DNA from: Pseudarthrobacter sp. NIBRBAC000502772
Lineage (GTDB): Bacteria; Actinomycetota; Actinomycetes; Actinomycetales; Micrococcaceae
Assembly (NCBI RefSeq): GCF_006517235.1
Contig: NZ_CP041188.1
Location: forward strand, 1,612,001 to 1,676,000
Direction: 5' to 3'
Length of the DNA stretch: 64,000 nt
This document shows positions 41,615 through 50,546 of the stretch, one piece after another (within the stretch, counting starts at the first letter, position 1; each line of letters starts with the position of its first letter). The translations under genes and the position numbers were made by a program. Below the pieces are notes generated by a model that worked only from the letters and a program-made list of their open reading frames with translations, had not been told where the DNA came from and ran no database searches.

Positions 41615-42376
41615 ATGACTGCCGCATCGTTTGCCGCAAAAGCCCGAGCCAATGAGCCCGTCGTCGGATACTGGGTGGTCCTGGACTCACCGGTCTCCAC
41701 CGAGCGCGTGGCACGGCTGGGCTATGACTACGTGGCCCTCGACGCCCAGCACGGGTTGATGGGCTATTCCGGCTGGCTGCACGGCCTGATGGCGATTGAT
41801 GCAGCCGGGGCTGCCGGAATCGTCCGGGTCCCGTCCAACAACGCGGCCTTCATCGGGCAGGCGCTGGACGCCGGAGCTGCCGGAGTGATCGTGCCGCTGG
41901 TCAATAACGCCGAGGAAGCCGCCGCCGCAGTCCGGGCCGTGCGCTACCCGCCCCACGGCATGCGCTCCTATGGGCCCATGCGGTCCGCGCTCCGGATCGG
42001 GCCGGTGCCCGCCGAGGCCGACGCCACCGTGCTGTGCCTTGCCATGATCGAGACGCCTGAGGGCCTGGAGAACGTGAAGGAAATCTGCGCCGTGCCCGGA
42101 ATCGACGGCGTCTACATCGGCCCGTCCGATCTCTGCCTGGCCGTGGGCGGCAAGTTCCCCAACGACCCCGACGTGGCCGAGGAGTTCAACGCCGCGCTGG
42201 TGACCATCCGCGAGGCAGCACAGGCCGCCGGCGTAATCGCTGCCATTCACACAGCGAGCGGTGAGATCGCGCGCCAGCGGATCGCGGAGGGCTTCACATT
42301 CGTCACCGTGGCGTCCGACCTGACACACCTGGAAATCGCGGCCGCGAACCACCTTTCCAGGGCCCGCGGGGAGTAG
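41615..42376 (+). CDS. HpcH/HpaI-type class II aldolase
   Basis: 253 residues, normal for the family. Characteristic blocks are YVALDAQHG, RVPSNNAAFIGQALDAGAAG, MRSYGPMRSAL, AMIETPEGLENVKEI (Glu metal ligand) and GVYIGPSDLCLAVGG (Asp ligand). These enzymes cleave 2-keto-3-deoxy acids to pyruvate plus an aldehyde. GAGGA stands before the ATG. As last gene of the transporter operon it probably degrades a sugar-acid intermediate. A short copy of its 3' part sits at 54713-54763. Confidence 0.9.
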   Translation: MTAASFAAKARANEPVVGYWVVLDSPVSTERVARLGYDYVALDAQHGLMGYSGWLHGLMAIDAAGAAGIVRVPSNNAAFIGQALDAGAAGVIVPLVNNAEEAAAAVRAVRYPPHGMRSYGPMRSALRIGPVPAEADATVLCLAMIETPEGLENVKEICAVPGIDGVYIGPSDLCLAVGGKFPNDPDVAEEFNAALVTIREAAQAAGVIAAIHTASGEIARQRIAEGFTFVTVASDLTHLEIAAANHLSRARGE

Positions 42377-42398
42377 CCGGGGTGTTGGAGACTGCGGC

Positions 42399-42435
42399 GA
42401 TCGGGCCTGTCCGGTGATCGAGCCTGTCCGGATCC
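42399..42435. repeat. Dispersed repeat, diverged copy
   Basis: TCGGGCCTGTCC and TGATCGAGCCTGTCCGGATC form a diverged tandem pair between the aldolase and the acetyltransferase gene; the same TGATCGAGCCTGTC form recurs at 63092. Confidence 0.6.
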
Positions 42436-42530
42436 CAGTTGCCCAAAAACGTGCGGGAAGTGAGAGAGGGTCCTGGGGTTCCTGACCGGTCGGACGGCGG
42501 GGCCGGGGGGAATTGCCCTGATCGGCAGGC

Positions 42531-43046
42531 TCAAGCGGCGGGCAACCATCGTTGCAGCTCCAGGCGGAACACCCAGAGAAGGACGTCCTCGCCGGGCACG
42601 TACCAGTCGCGCTTCGGAACCCTCTGGAAACCCAGGGATTCGTAAAGAGCATGTGCCCGTCCCATAAACGTCGCGCTCGTAATGCTGATCGCCCTGATTG
42701 CGGGCAGCGACTGCGCGTGTTCAATGACCCTTCGGACTACAACGCGACCAATCCCGCCGCCCTGAACCGCAGGATCAACGGCCAGCATCCGGAACTCCAG
42801 CTCATTGTCCACCGCGATCTCGCTGTACGGCTGGCCTGCGAAGGTCAGCGTCACGGCCGCGACCACCGCGCCGGAGGCTTCGGCCACCCACACTTCGGCA
42901 TGCTCCGCCCGGTGTTCCACGTCCTCAAGCACGCTCATGTACGGGTGATCGGCGGTGAAATGCCCGGCATGGAGGTACGCCTCCCGAGTGATTCTCCGGA
43001 CCTCTGCGTGATCGGCGGGCGTTGCCTGCCTGAAGACCAGATTCAC
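42531..43046 (-). CDS. GNAT-family N-acetyltransferase
   Basis: 171 residues. The GNAT fold is clear: FRQATPADHAEVRRITREAY, EVWVAEASGAVVAAVTLTF, FRMLAVDPAVQGGGIGRVVV (motif A, acetyl-CoA pyrophosphate loop) and FMGRAHALYESLGFQRVPKR. Its ATG overlaps the ribokinase stop (ATGA at 43043-43046), so it is coupled to it. Substrate unknown. Confidence 0.88.
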   Translation of the reverse strand: MNLVFRQATPADHAEVRRITREAYLHAGHFTADHPYMSVLEDVEHRAEHAEVWVAEASGAVVAAVTLTFAGQPYSEIAVDNELEFRMLAVDPAVQGGGIGRVVVRRVIEHAQSLPAIRAISITSATFMGRAHALYESLGFQRVPKRDWYVPGEDVLLWVFRLELQRWLPAA

Positions 43047-43912
43047 CGTCCAACAACCCCGGCCCCAGCGACCCGGGCAACGTACTCCTCGAGCAGGGCC
43101 AGAGCCGGCTGCGAAGATGGATCGCCCACAGCGTCCGCCCCCACGGCGTTGGCCGCCGCCAGCGCCGTGGAGTAGTCAAGTCCCGCGCCGAGTGCCAGGA
43201 CCAGGGCCGCGCAGAACGCGTCGCCCGCGCCGATGGTGTTCGCCACCGTCACTGCGGATGCGGGGGCTTCTGCCACCTTCCGCCCGTGTTCGAACATCGC
43301 GGAGCCGTCCTTGCCGTACGTCACGGCTACCAGCTTGGCCGCGGCGAGGGCGGGGATTAGGGCGTACTCGCTCTCGTTGACGATCACCAAGTCGCAGCGT
43401 TCCAGCAGCTCGGCCGGCAAGTCCATCGCTGGTGCGGCGTTCAGCACAAAGTACCCGGCGGGCCGCCTGGCGGCCTCCAGTACCACGGGCAGGCCCACCT
43501 CCAGCTGGCACAACACCGTCTCCTCGGGGCCGAACTCCACGCCCTCCAGGGAGAGGCTGGAGTTGGCGCCCGGGCAGACGACAATCTGGTTCTCGCCGTC
43601 GCGGTCCACCACAATCAGCGCCGTCCCGGTCGCCTCCGGATGGACCGCGACGTCAGAGGTGTCGACGCCGGCGCTCGCCAGCGCGTCAAGCATCCGGTGC
43701 CCCTGGGCGTCGCTGCCCACGGCGCCGACCATCCGGGTATTCCCGCCCAGCCGTGCAGCCGCCGCGGCCTGGTTGGCGCCCTTGCCGCCCGGCTGTTCGG
43801 AGAGCACCGCCCCGCCGATGGTTTCGCCGGCAGTGGGGAGTCTCTCGGCGGTGGCGATCAGGTCCAGGTTGATGCTGCCGACGACGGTGACGGCAGGAAG
43901 TCGATTGCTCAT
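43043..43912 (-). CDS. rbsK: Ribokinase (PfkB family)
   Basis: 289 residues. It has the PfkB signature near the N-terminus (GGKGANQAAAAARLGG), substrate-side GSINLDL, and the ATP/anion-hole motif NTIGAGDAFCAALVLALG with catalytic Asp. It phosphorylates ribose (or a related pentose released from nucleosides) to ribose 5-phosphate. It is divergent from an MFS transporter and close to a nucleoside hydrolase, which fits nucleoside salvage. Downstream acetyltransferase overlaps. Confidence 0.9.
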   Translation of the reverse strand: MSNRLPAVTVVGSINLDLIATAERLPTAGETIGGAVLSEQPGGKGANQAAAAARLGGNTRMVGAVGSDAQGHRMLDALASAGVDTSDVAVHPEATGTALIVVDRDGENQIVVCPGANSSLSLEGVEFGPEETVLCQLEVGLPVVLEAARRPAGYFVLNAAPAMDLPAELLERCDLVIVNESEYALIPALAAAKLVAVTYGKDGSAMFEHGRKVAEAPASAVTVANTIGAGDAFCAALVLALGAGLDYSTALAAANAVGADAVGDPSSQPALALLEEYVARVAGAGVVGR

Positions 43913-43968
43913 GGGAAGTCTCTCTCGAGGCGAAGCCGGAAGTGGCCGGATTGGGAAATAGTCTACGG

Positions 43969-44008
43969 CATGGTTGTACTTGTGCGTCATACATGGTTGT
44001 ATAACAAC
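43969..44008. promoter_or_regulatory. Repeated operator-like motif between ribokinase and MFS genes
   Basis: CATGGTTGTA occurs twice (43969-43978 and 43992-44001), 23 bp apart. The second copy extends into GTTGT-ATA-ACAAC (43996-44008), a palindrome like those bound by GntR-family regulators. The nearby GntR gene at 47842 is the obvious candidate. Confidence 0.55.
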
Positions 44009-44054
44009 TCGGATCGCCATTCCGGATGATTCAGCTCGAACAAAGGAGTTTGAT

Positions 44055-45473
44055 GTGAACACCCCAACGTCGGTTGCCGCCTCCCCGCCGGTCAGCGCGG
44101 AACAGCCCGCCTTCGCCGGCCGCCGCGCCGCCCTGCTGATCTCCACCCTGCTGCTGGGCGTGCTGTCCTTCCAGCTCAACGCCAGCATGGTGACCCCTGC
44201 ACTGCCGCAGATCGCCGCCGCATTCGGCCAGAGTGCGGACAGCGCCGCGCCCGTCCAGTCCATGTTCTTCCTGGCCGGCGCCATCGCCGGGCCCGTGATC
44301 GGCCGCTGGAGCGACTTCATCGGCCGCCGCGCCGCCCTGCTCCTGGTCCTCGGCATCATGGGCGCCGGCACCATCCTCTGCATCGCCGCCCCCACGCTGC
44401 CCCTGCTCGTCACCGGCCGGTTCCTGCAGGGCGTCTCCAGCGCCGTGTTCGCGCTCGCCTACATCGTGCTCAGCGAGAATCTGCAGGCGAAGGTCTTCGG
44501 CACCTCCGTGGGCATCATCGCCGCCATCAACGGCGGAGTGGGGGGCGTGGACGGCTACGTGGGCGGGCTGATGGCCGAGACCCTCGGCTTCCGCTCCATC
44601 TTCGTGGTGGTGCTGGTCCTCACCGCCATCGCCGCCGCCTGCATCATCAAGATTGTTCCGGCCGGACGGCCGCGGGGCGTGCGCGGCGCCATGGACTGGT
44701 GGGGCGCCGGATCCCTCTCCGTGTTCCTTGTGTTCATCACCTACTTCGTCTCCGGCGGATCCGCCGCCGGCTGGACAGCGCCCAGCACCCTGGCACTGCT
44801 CGCCGCCACCATCGCGTCCTTCGCCGCCTTCTGGAGCATCGAGAAACGGCGCACCAACCCTCTCATCGCAGTCCACCACCTGCGCTCGCGCCAGGTCTGG
44901 CCCGTCATCGCCACCACCGTCCTGACCCTCGCCGGCATCTTCGCCATCATCAACTTCACCGTGGTGCTCCTCAGCCAGGACGCCGGTGCCGGCTTCGGGC
45001 TGACCGCATCAGTTTCCGCGCTGCTGTTCCTCACCCCGGCCGCCCTGATCGGCGTCTTCGCCGCACCTCTCGCTGGCTGGCTCGCCGACCGGCGCGGCTG
45101 GATCAAAACCCTCCGCGCCGGCACCGGACTGAGCCTGGCGTGCGCTATCGCAGCCGCCATGTTCTCGGACAACCAGATCGCGGTGCTGATCGCCGTTGCG
45201 GCCCTGGGCATCTTCTACAACGGCTTCTTCCTCACCGCCATCAACGGGCTCTCGGTGCTGCTCTCACCCAAGGAAGCCCCGGCTGCCCTGCCCGGCATCA
45301 ACGGTGCCTCCTTCGGCATCGGGGCGAGCCTCGGCGTCGTCCTCGTGGCACCCTTCGCCGCCCAGGCCACCGCCGCCGGGTACACCACCGCCCTCTGGAT
45401 CTCGGTGGCCATCACGGCCGCCGCGTTCATCGTCAGCCTCTTCGTCGCCGCCCCCAAGGGCGAGACGGTCTAA
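44055..45473 (+). CDS. MFS transporter, probably nucleoside or sugar related
   Basis: 472 residues from GTG 44055 with AAAGGAG six bases upstream. It has 12-14 predicted helices, motif A (GRWSDFIGRRAALLLV), a central FRSIFVVVLVLTAIAAACII, and a second-half motif A (GWLADRRGWIKTLRAGTG). The gene diverges from ribokinase and is followed 28 bp later by a nucleoside hydrolase, suggesting import of nucleosides, or export linked to their breakdown. A drug-efflux role cannot be excluded. Confidence 0.88.
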   Translation: MNTPTSVAASPPVSAEQPAFAGRRAALLISTLLLGVLSFQLNASMVTPALPQIAAAFGQSADSAAPVQSMFFLAGAIAGPVIGRWSDFIGRRAALLLVLGIMGAGTILCIAAPTLPLLVTGRFLQGVSSAVFALAYIVLSENLQAKVFGTSVGIIAAINGGVGGVDGYVGGLMAETLGFRSIFVVVLVLTAIAAACIIKIVPAGRPRGVRGAMDWWGAGSLSVFLVFITYFVSGGSAAGWTAPSTLALLAATIASFAAFWSIEKRRTNPLIAVHHLRSRQVWPVIATTVLTLAGIFAIINFTVVLLSQDAGAGFGLTASVSALLFLTPAALIGVFAAPLAGWLADRRGWIKTLRAGTGLSLACAIAAAMFSDNQIAVLIAVAALGIFYNGFFLTAINGLSVLLSPKEAPAALPGINGASFGIGASLGVVLVAPFAAQATAAGYTTALWISVAITAAAFIVSLFVAAPKGETV

Positions 45474-45501
45474 CCCCCTCTACCGAAAGAGAACCACCGC
45501 C

Positions 45502-46502
45502 ATGACCGACACCTTTCCGTTCTACCTGGACTGCGACACCGGAATCGACGACGCCCTCGCCCTGGCCTACCTGCTGGCCGCCCCCACCGCTGACGTGGTG
45601 GGCATCGGGACCGTCAGCGGCAACGTCAGTGCCGCCGTCGGCGCCCGCAACACCCTGGACCTGCTCCAGCTCGCCGGCCACGCGCACATTCCCGTGGCGC
45701 TCGGCGCCCACGATCCGCTGGCCGGGCAGTTTGGCGGCGGGGCGCCGTGGGTGCACGGAGAGAACGGGGTCGGCGGGGTTTCCCTTACGACGGCGTCCGC
45801 CACGTTGGAGTCCGAGAGTGCGGCCGAGATGCTGGTTCGGCTCGCCCATGAGTATCCGGGAACGCTGCGGGTGCTCGCCATCGGCCCGCTGACCAACATC
45901 GCCGAGGCGCTGCGCCTGGACCCCGCGCTGCCCTCGCTTGTGGACGAAATCACCATCATGGGCGGGGCGGCCCTGGCCCCGGGAACATTAGCCCGGTGGC
46001 GGAAGCCAACATCTTCAACGACCCCGAGGCCGCCGCCCTGGTGCTGGCCGCCGACTGGGACGTGACCCTGGTGCCGCTGGACGTCACAATGGCCAACGTC
46101 CTGGAGGAAAGCCACCGGCAGGAACTGCTCGCCGCGGACCACCCGGTCCCGCAGGCCCTCGGCGACATGCTGGGCTACTACTTCCGGTTCTATGAGGGCA
46201 TCTTCGGCCGGCCCTGCTCCGCCATGCACGATCCGCTGGCGGCGGCGCTCGCGGTGGGCGGCATTAAGGCGACGGTGGCCCCGGTGGTGCATGCCGCCGT
46301 CGACACCTCTGCCGGGCCGGGCCGCGGGCAGACCGTCTGCGACATGCGCGGCTCCTACTTGGGCTACCCGGAGCAGCCCGGCGCGCGGTGCCGGGTGGTC
46401 CTCTCGCTGGAAGGGGACTTCGCGCCGCACCTGGTGGAGACGCTGCTGTCCTTTACTGAAAGTACGACGGCGGCACTTGCCGCGGGTGCGGCGGCCGCCT
46501 GA
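45502..46502 (+). pseudogene. Inosine-uridine-preferring nucleoside hydrolase, frameshifted
   Basis: The N-terminal part has the calcium-site motif DCDTGIDDALAL and IGTVSGNVSA, GENGVGG and IGPLTNIAEAL. After TIMGGAALAPG the frame is lost; it resumes one frame over as SPVAEANIFNDPEAAALVLA, VPLDVT and SAMHDPLAAALAVG (Asp ligand) to TGA 46502. One missing G in the run at 45976-45980 explains it. With that base the protein has 334 residues, normal for the family. This is either a sequencing error in a G run or a recent inactivation. It follows the MFS gene and would hydrolyse nucleosides to base and ribose, feeding ribokinase. Confidence 0.85.
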
Positions 46503-46564
46503 AATATCCGCAGACTTTTCCGCAACCACTATCCAGCCGGTCCGGGTTAGCGCAAGATAACCCC

Positions 46565-47824
46565 ATGAAAAAAACAGTTATCGCCGGTTTCGCGGCCCTC
46601 ATGATGGGGCTCGGCGCCATCACCTTCGCCGGCCCAGGCAATGCAGCGCCCGAGCCGCCGCACATCGCGGGGCAGATTATGGTCAAGTTCCGCGTTGATG
46701 CGGCGGCAGTTGGGGTACTGCGCCGCCATGGCCTCAGCGACGGCCCGTGGATTGGCAGCACAGGGGCCCGCCTCATCAAGGTTCCGGCCGGCAAGGAACT
46801 GCAGCTCATTGACGCCCTCAGCCTGAACCCAAACGTTGAATACGCCGAGCCGGACCATGTGGTGACGGCAGCTACCGATCAGCCCAACGTCGACTATTTC
46901 CCCCGCCAGTACGCTTTGCACAACACTGGCCAGGAATTTACCAGCACGATGGGAGTAAAAGTGGCCGGGGGTACGCCAGACGCCGACGTGGACGCCGTCG
47001 AAGCGTGGGCTAAAACGACCGGTGCCGGCATCAGGGTGGCTGTGCTCGATACAGGAGTCACGAACAGCCACGACGACATCTCATCACAGGTTGTTGAACG
47101 CGTTAACTACAGTGATGCGGCAACTGGTGAAGACATATACGGCCACGGCACACACGTCGCCGGCATCATTGCCGCCATCAAAAATACGGTTGGCGTCTCC
47201 GGTGTGTGCCCGGACTGCGACATCCTGGACGGCAAAGTCCTGAACGACCAGGGGTCCGGCTCCACCTCGAGCATCGCCAAAGGCATCGGCTGGGCTGTGG
47301 AGAAGGAGGCCAAGGTCATCAATATGAGCCTGGGGCAGCGTGTTTCCTCACGGACCTTGGAGATCGCGGTTAATAACGCCTGGAAGGCAGGGGCGGTGAT
47401 CGTCGCCGCGGCCGGCAACGCCGGTACCCAGGCCAAGATCTACCCGGGCGCCTACGCAAATGTTATTGCCGTTGCAGCAACCGACAACAAGAACGTGAAA
47501 GCCTCCTTCTCGACCTATGGCAAGTGGGTGGACGTCGCAGCGCCCGGTGTCAGCGTGTACTCGACCTTCCCGAACGGATCCTTTGTCCTGGGGACGCAAA
47601 ACAACCGCTCCCATGGTTACGACATCGCCAGTGGCACCTCGATGGCCTCACCCATCGTCGCCGGCGTTGCCGCGCTTGTCTGGAGCACTTCTGCCGGGAC
47701 CGGAAACGCATCAGTCCGCGACAAGGTCGAATCATCCGCCGACGAGAATATTTACGGCACCGGCATGTACTGGGCCAATGGCCTCGTGAACGCCTGCGAT
47801 GCGGTCGGTTGCGTACGGCCCTAG
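46565..47824 (+). CDS. Secreted subtilisin/thermitase-like serine protease (S8)
   Basis: 419 residues. A signal peptide (KKTVIAGFAALMMGLGAITF, ending GNAA) is followed by a fervidolysin-type propeptide (IMVKFRVDAAAVGVLRRHGL). The S8 domain has Asp162 (VLDTGVTNSH), His194 (YGHGTHVAGI), Asn284 (AAAGNAG) and Ser359 (SGTSMASP). A Cys pair CPDC lies in the insert at about 215-218. It is secreted, with no anchor. It sits between the salvage genes and GntR but is probably an independent unit. A 111-bp ghost of this type is at 50371. Confidence 0.92.
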   Translation: MKKTVIAGFAALMMGLGAITFAGPGNAAPEPPHIAGQIMVKFRVDAAAVGVLRRHGLSDGPWIGSTGARLIKVPAGKELQLIDALSLNPNVEYAEPDHVVTAATDQPNVDYFPRQYALHNTGQEFTSTMGVKVAGGTPDADVDAVEAWAKTTGAGIRVAVLDTGVTNSHDDISSQVVERVNYSDAATGEDIYGHGTHVAGIIAAIKNTVGVSGVCPDCDILDGKVLNDQGSGSTSSIAKGIGWAVEKEAKVINMSLGQRVSSRTLEIAVNNAWKAGAVIVAAAGNAGTQAKIYPGAYANVIAVAATDNKNVKASFSTYGKWVDVAAPGVSVYSTFPNGSFVLGTQNNRSHGYDIASGTSMASPIVAGVAALVWSTSAGTGNASVRDKVESSADENIYGTGMYWANGLVNACDAVGCVRP

Positions 47825-47841
47825 TCAGACCGCGGTTGCCG

Positions 47842-48624
47842 TCAGGACTGCAGGGACTGCATTACTGACAGGTGGCCGGCGCGGGCCGCGATGAGGCACT
47901 TGGCCAGGTAAAAGGGCCGGTTCGCGTGCCTGACGTACTGGGTGAGGACCAGCACAGGGTCCGACGGCCGGAGGTCCAGCAGCTTCGCTCGGCTGGGCCC
48001 CACCTGGCTCAGGCTGATCTGGCACTCGCCCGGACCGGGCTGCCGGCCGAGCTGTTTGGTGAGCGTGGCAAGCAGGGTGGCGCCGGCGTCGTCCTCAATG
48101 TCCAAAGGTGCGGCGGGGCGGCTGCCGAGGCTGACAGGCTGGGCGGAGACGTTTTCCTGCAGGTGGGCGATGGCCTCGCCGTCGCGGATCAGGACGGATT
48201 CCCACAGCCAGCAGTCGCTGCCGGGCTCCACGCCGACGCCGGGGGCGACGAACTCGGAGGCGGGCTGCCGCTCCCGGAGGACGCGTTTGATTTCCAGGTG
48301 CTGGCCGGGGCCGCCGAGGACTTCCTCGAACGGGCGGATCCGTTCGATGCCGATGCGGGGGAGGGTGTCCGAGACGAAGCGTCCGACGCCGCGCCTCGCC
48401 CGGATGAGCCCGTCTTCCTCGAGCAGCATGAGGGCTTCGCGGACCACGGTGCGGCTGACTTTCATATCGGCGCCGAGCTCGGTTTCCGTGGGGATCATGG
48501 AGCCGGGCTTGAGGAGGTCGTTGCGGATGGCTTCGGCGATCCGGGAGTACACCGCCACGCGGAGGGGTGAGCCGGGCTGGGCCTGCACCGGCTGGGACAG
48601 GAACCGGACGGCGTCCTCGTGCAC
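47842..48624 (-). CDS. GntR-family regulator (HutC/UTRA subfamily)
   Basis: 260 residues from GTG 48624, chosen because GAGG stands 7 bases before it; a TTG at 48687 would add 21 unconvincing residues. The winged helix is at 30-95 (VYSRIAEAIRNDLLKPGSMI, then LGADMKVSRTVVREALMLLE). A UTRA-type effector domain follows (WLWESVLIRDGEAIAHLQEN, then QISLSQVGPSRAKLLDL, and VLTQYVRHANRPFYLAKCLI). It probably senses a sugar phosphate or nucleoside breakdown product and controls the ribokinase/MFS region. Confidence 0.87.
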   Translation of the reverse strand: MHEDAVRFLSQPVQAQPGSPLRVAVYSRIAEAIRNDLLKPGSMIPTETELGADMKVSRTVVREALMLLEEDGLIRARRGVGRFVSDTLPRIGIERIRPFEEVLGGPGQHLEIKRVLRERQPASEFVAPGVGVEPGSDCWLWESVLIRDGEAIAHLQENVSAQPVSLGSRPAAPLDIEDDAGATLLATLTKQLGRQPGPGECQISLSQVGPSRAKLLDLRPSDPVLVLTQYVRHANRPFYLAKCLIAARAGHLSVMQSLQS

Positions 48625-48702
48625 GTTATGCCTCGCTTCGTGGTCTGGGGATTCCCAGCCTACCGGTGTGACGCGTTTGTTGGACAAGGCGCGGGTGGCT
48701 TT

Positions 48703-48762
48703 GCACCTGCTTGCTCAGGATGTCCCAGCGCTGGGTGGGGTTCTTGAGGCCGTCCGGGAGCG
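48703..48762 (-). pseudogene. Short phoD internal fragment
   Basis: About 60 bp match phoD at 29104-29163 (TCAGGATGTCCCAGCGCTGG and the adjoining codons) with few mismatches. The corresponding peptide in PhoD is STQRWDILGQQV. No other part of phoD is nearby. Confidence 0.75.
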
Positions 48763-49116
48763 AATTCTTAGGCTGGAGTTCCGCGCCCGGGCGGGCCGAC
48801 GCCGTCGTCCGTCACCGCAGTTCCCCGGCTTGCGCTATTTTCCGCACCCAGTGCACATTTGTGCAGCAGCTCTGACGGGTTTTCTCAGTCCCGGCGCCGA
48901 CGCATACGCTACCCACCAGTAACAACGCTGGGTTTGAGGGTTTTGGCCTCGGGGGAGAGCGCACCGCTTTATAGGGCTTTTTTGGCGCACGTCTGTGCAA
49001 CCCGGCTCCGCAACGACGGGTGTGCTGCGTAGCATGGAAAACCCTGCCGGTACTTGATCACCCCTAGAACCATCACTACCGGCCGCCCCTGTTGGCACAT
49101 GAACAAAGAGGTTTCC
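48763..49116. other. Intergenic stretch before the lipase
   Basis: No gene is supported here. A TAGCAT at 49030 could be a -10 box for the lipase, without a convincing -35 partner. A run of T within GGGCTTTTTTGGC near 48978 has no hairpin of note before it. Confidence 0.4.
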
Positions 49117-49959
49117 ATGTCATTCGTTACCCGGGCCCTGTCCGTCGCGGCTGCCGCCGTCCTCGCCACTTCCTTGGCTGCGGCTCCCGCCCAGGCGATC
49201 GAGATTTCCCCGCCAGGGGCCAACGACTGGTCCTGCAAACCAACCGCCGAGCATCCCTATCCGGTCATCCTGGTACCGGGAACGTTCGAGAGCATGGAGA
49301 AGAACTGGTCCACCCTCTCGCCGTACCTCAAGAGCGCCGGGTACTGCGTTTTCGCCCTCAACTACGGCGAGACGAATGGCGTGTATGCCACCGCACCGGT
49401 GGCCGAGTCGGCGCAGGAACTCGCCCCGTTTGTGGACGCGGTACGTGCTGCCACCGGAGCGAAGAAAGTGGACCTGGTGGGCCACAGCCAGGGCGGCATG
49501 ATGCCCCGCTACTACTTGGGCTTCCTCGGCGGGGCCAAGTACGTCCGTCAGCTCATCGGCATCGCACCCTCCAGCCACGGGACTGAAGGTGTGATTGTCC
49601 CGCCGCCGGGCTTCGTCCAGGACCCGGACTTCACCGGCTTGGGCTGTGCTGCCTGCGCCGATCAGCAGGCAGGCTCGGCGTTCATGCAGGAGCTCAATTC
49701 CATCGGCGACACCGTAGCGGGACCCTCCTACACCGTCATCTCCACGGTTTACGACGAAGTGGTCATTCCTTATAACAGCCAGTTCCTGAACGGTCCGGCC
49801 CGGCAGGTCAGCAACATCACCATCCAGGACAAGTGCCCGGCCGATGTCTTCGAACACGACCAGACGCCGAACGACGCCGTGGTGCACCAGATCGTGGCGC
49901 ATGCGCTAGGCAACCCGTCCGGCCCCGCAGACCCGGCCTACCAGCCCGCCTGCTTCTAG
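49117..49959 (+). CDS. Secreted triacylglycerol lipase/esterase (Lipase_2 type)
   Basis: 280 residues from ATG 49117 (AAAGAGG upstream). A Sec signal peptide ends APAQA. The alpha/beta-hydrolase fold shows the oxyanion segment ILVPGTFESMEKNWSTLSPY, nucleophile Ser in VDLVGHSQGGMMPRYYL, acid Asp probably in STVYDEVVIPY and His in NDAVVHQIVAHAL. Paired cysteines (C29 and C78; C177 and C180) suggest disulfides. It is a typical actinobacterial extracellular lipase acting on ester lipids. Confidence 0.92.
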   Translation: MSFVTRALSVAAAAVLATSLAAAPAQAIEISPPGANDWSCKPTAEHPYPVILVPGTFESMEKNWSTLSPYLKSAGYCVFALNYGETNGVYATAPVAESAQELAPFVDAVRAATGAKKVDLVGHSQGGMMPRYYLGFLGGAKYVRQLIGIAPSSHGTEGVIVPPPGFVQDPDFTGLGCAACADQQAGSAFMQELNSIGDTVAGPSYTVISTVYDEVVIPYNSQFLNGPARQVSNITIQDKCPADVFEHDQTPNDAVVHQIVAHALGNPSGPADPAYQPACF

Positions 49960-50024
49960 CCGTTGTGCCGGTGTGAGTCCAGGGCTCGAACGGCGAGTCT
50001 GACAGCAACCAGACGGTGCCGCAG

Positions 50025-50115
50025 GCCTACAGCGTCTCGGGAACCTCGCGCCCCGGACGGGCGGATTCGTGGCCAGCACCATTCCGAGGTTGCCCGCCAG
50101 GAACTTGTTGGAGAC
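50025..50115 (-). pseudogene. Hemerythrin-like ghost, C-terminal pieces fused
   Basis: SNKFLAGNLGMVLATNPP joins directly to GARE-VPETL-type coding. In the intact gene at 13902-14627 these pieces lie about 30 codons apart. The joint falls in a short CGG-rich stretch shared by both edges. Confidence 0.72.
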
Positions 50116-50340
50116 ATGACCGGGATGCCCATGGTGATGCCGATTTATTGGGGCACGGTTGTCAGCCCGGAGGCGAGGCCCTGTACGGTGTCGGGGAGGC
50201 CGGCAGTGGCCGTGACCATAAACCCTACGATGGCGGCCAGGTTGGCGATGCCTCCGATGAACGTGGCGGCCGGCACGATGACCAGTGAAACCAGCTGGTG
50301 GACGCGGGGTAGAGCCAACATCACCAATGGGGAACCCTGA
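50116..50340 (-). pseudogene. MFS transporter C-terminal remnant
   Basis: Minus-strand pieces VSLVIVPAATFIGGIANLAA, then GLASGLTTVPQ, a stop, then IGITMGIPVM match the last helices of a DHA2-type transporter. It differs from the intact pump at 16612, so it derives from another paralog. Stops interrupt it. Confidence 0.6.
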
Positions 50341-50370
50341 CGGAAAAGTGTTGAAAGACAGCGGGAACGG

Positions 50371-50481
50371 ATCCCGAACCACACGTTCGTCCTCGGAACA
50401 CAGAACAAACACTCCTTCAGTTACGACGTCGGCAACGGCACGTCAATGTCCTCGCCGATCGTCGCTGCCACGGCTGACTGA
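50371..50481 (+). pseudogene. Subtilase active-site fragment
   Basis: 36 codons read PNHTFVLGTQNKHSFSYDVG, then NGTSMSSPIVAATAD. They match residues 337-370 of the protease at 46565, including the catalytic Ser block, and then stop. No other protease part is nearby. Confidence 0.8.
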
Positions 50482-50546
50482 GCAACAGCGGCGGGAAGTC
50501 CAGCAGATGCTGGCTGTCCGTCGTATGCGGCAGCCTCGGCGAGGAG

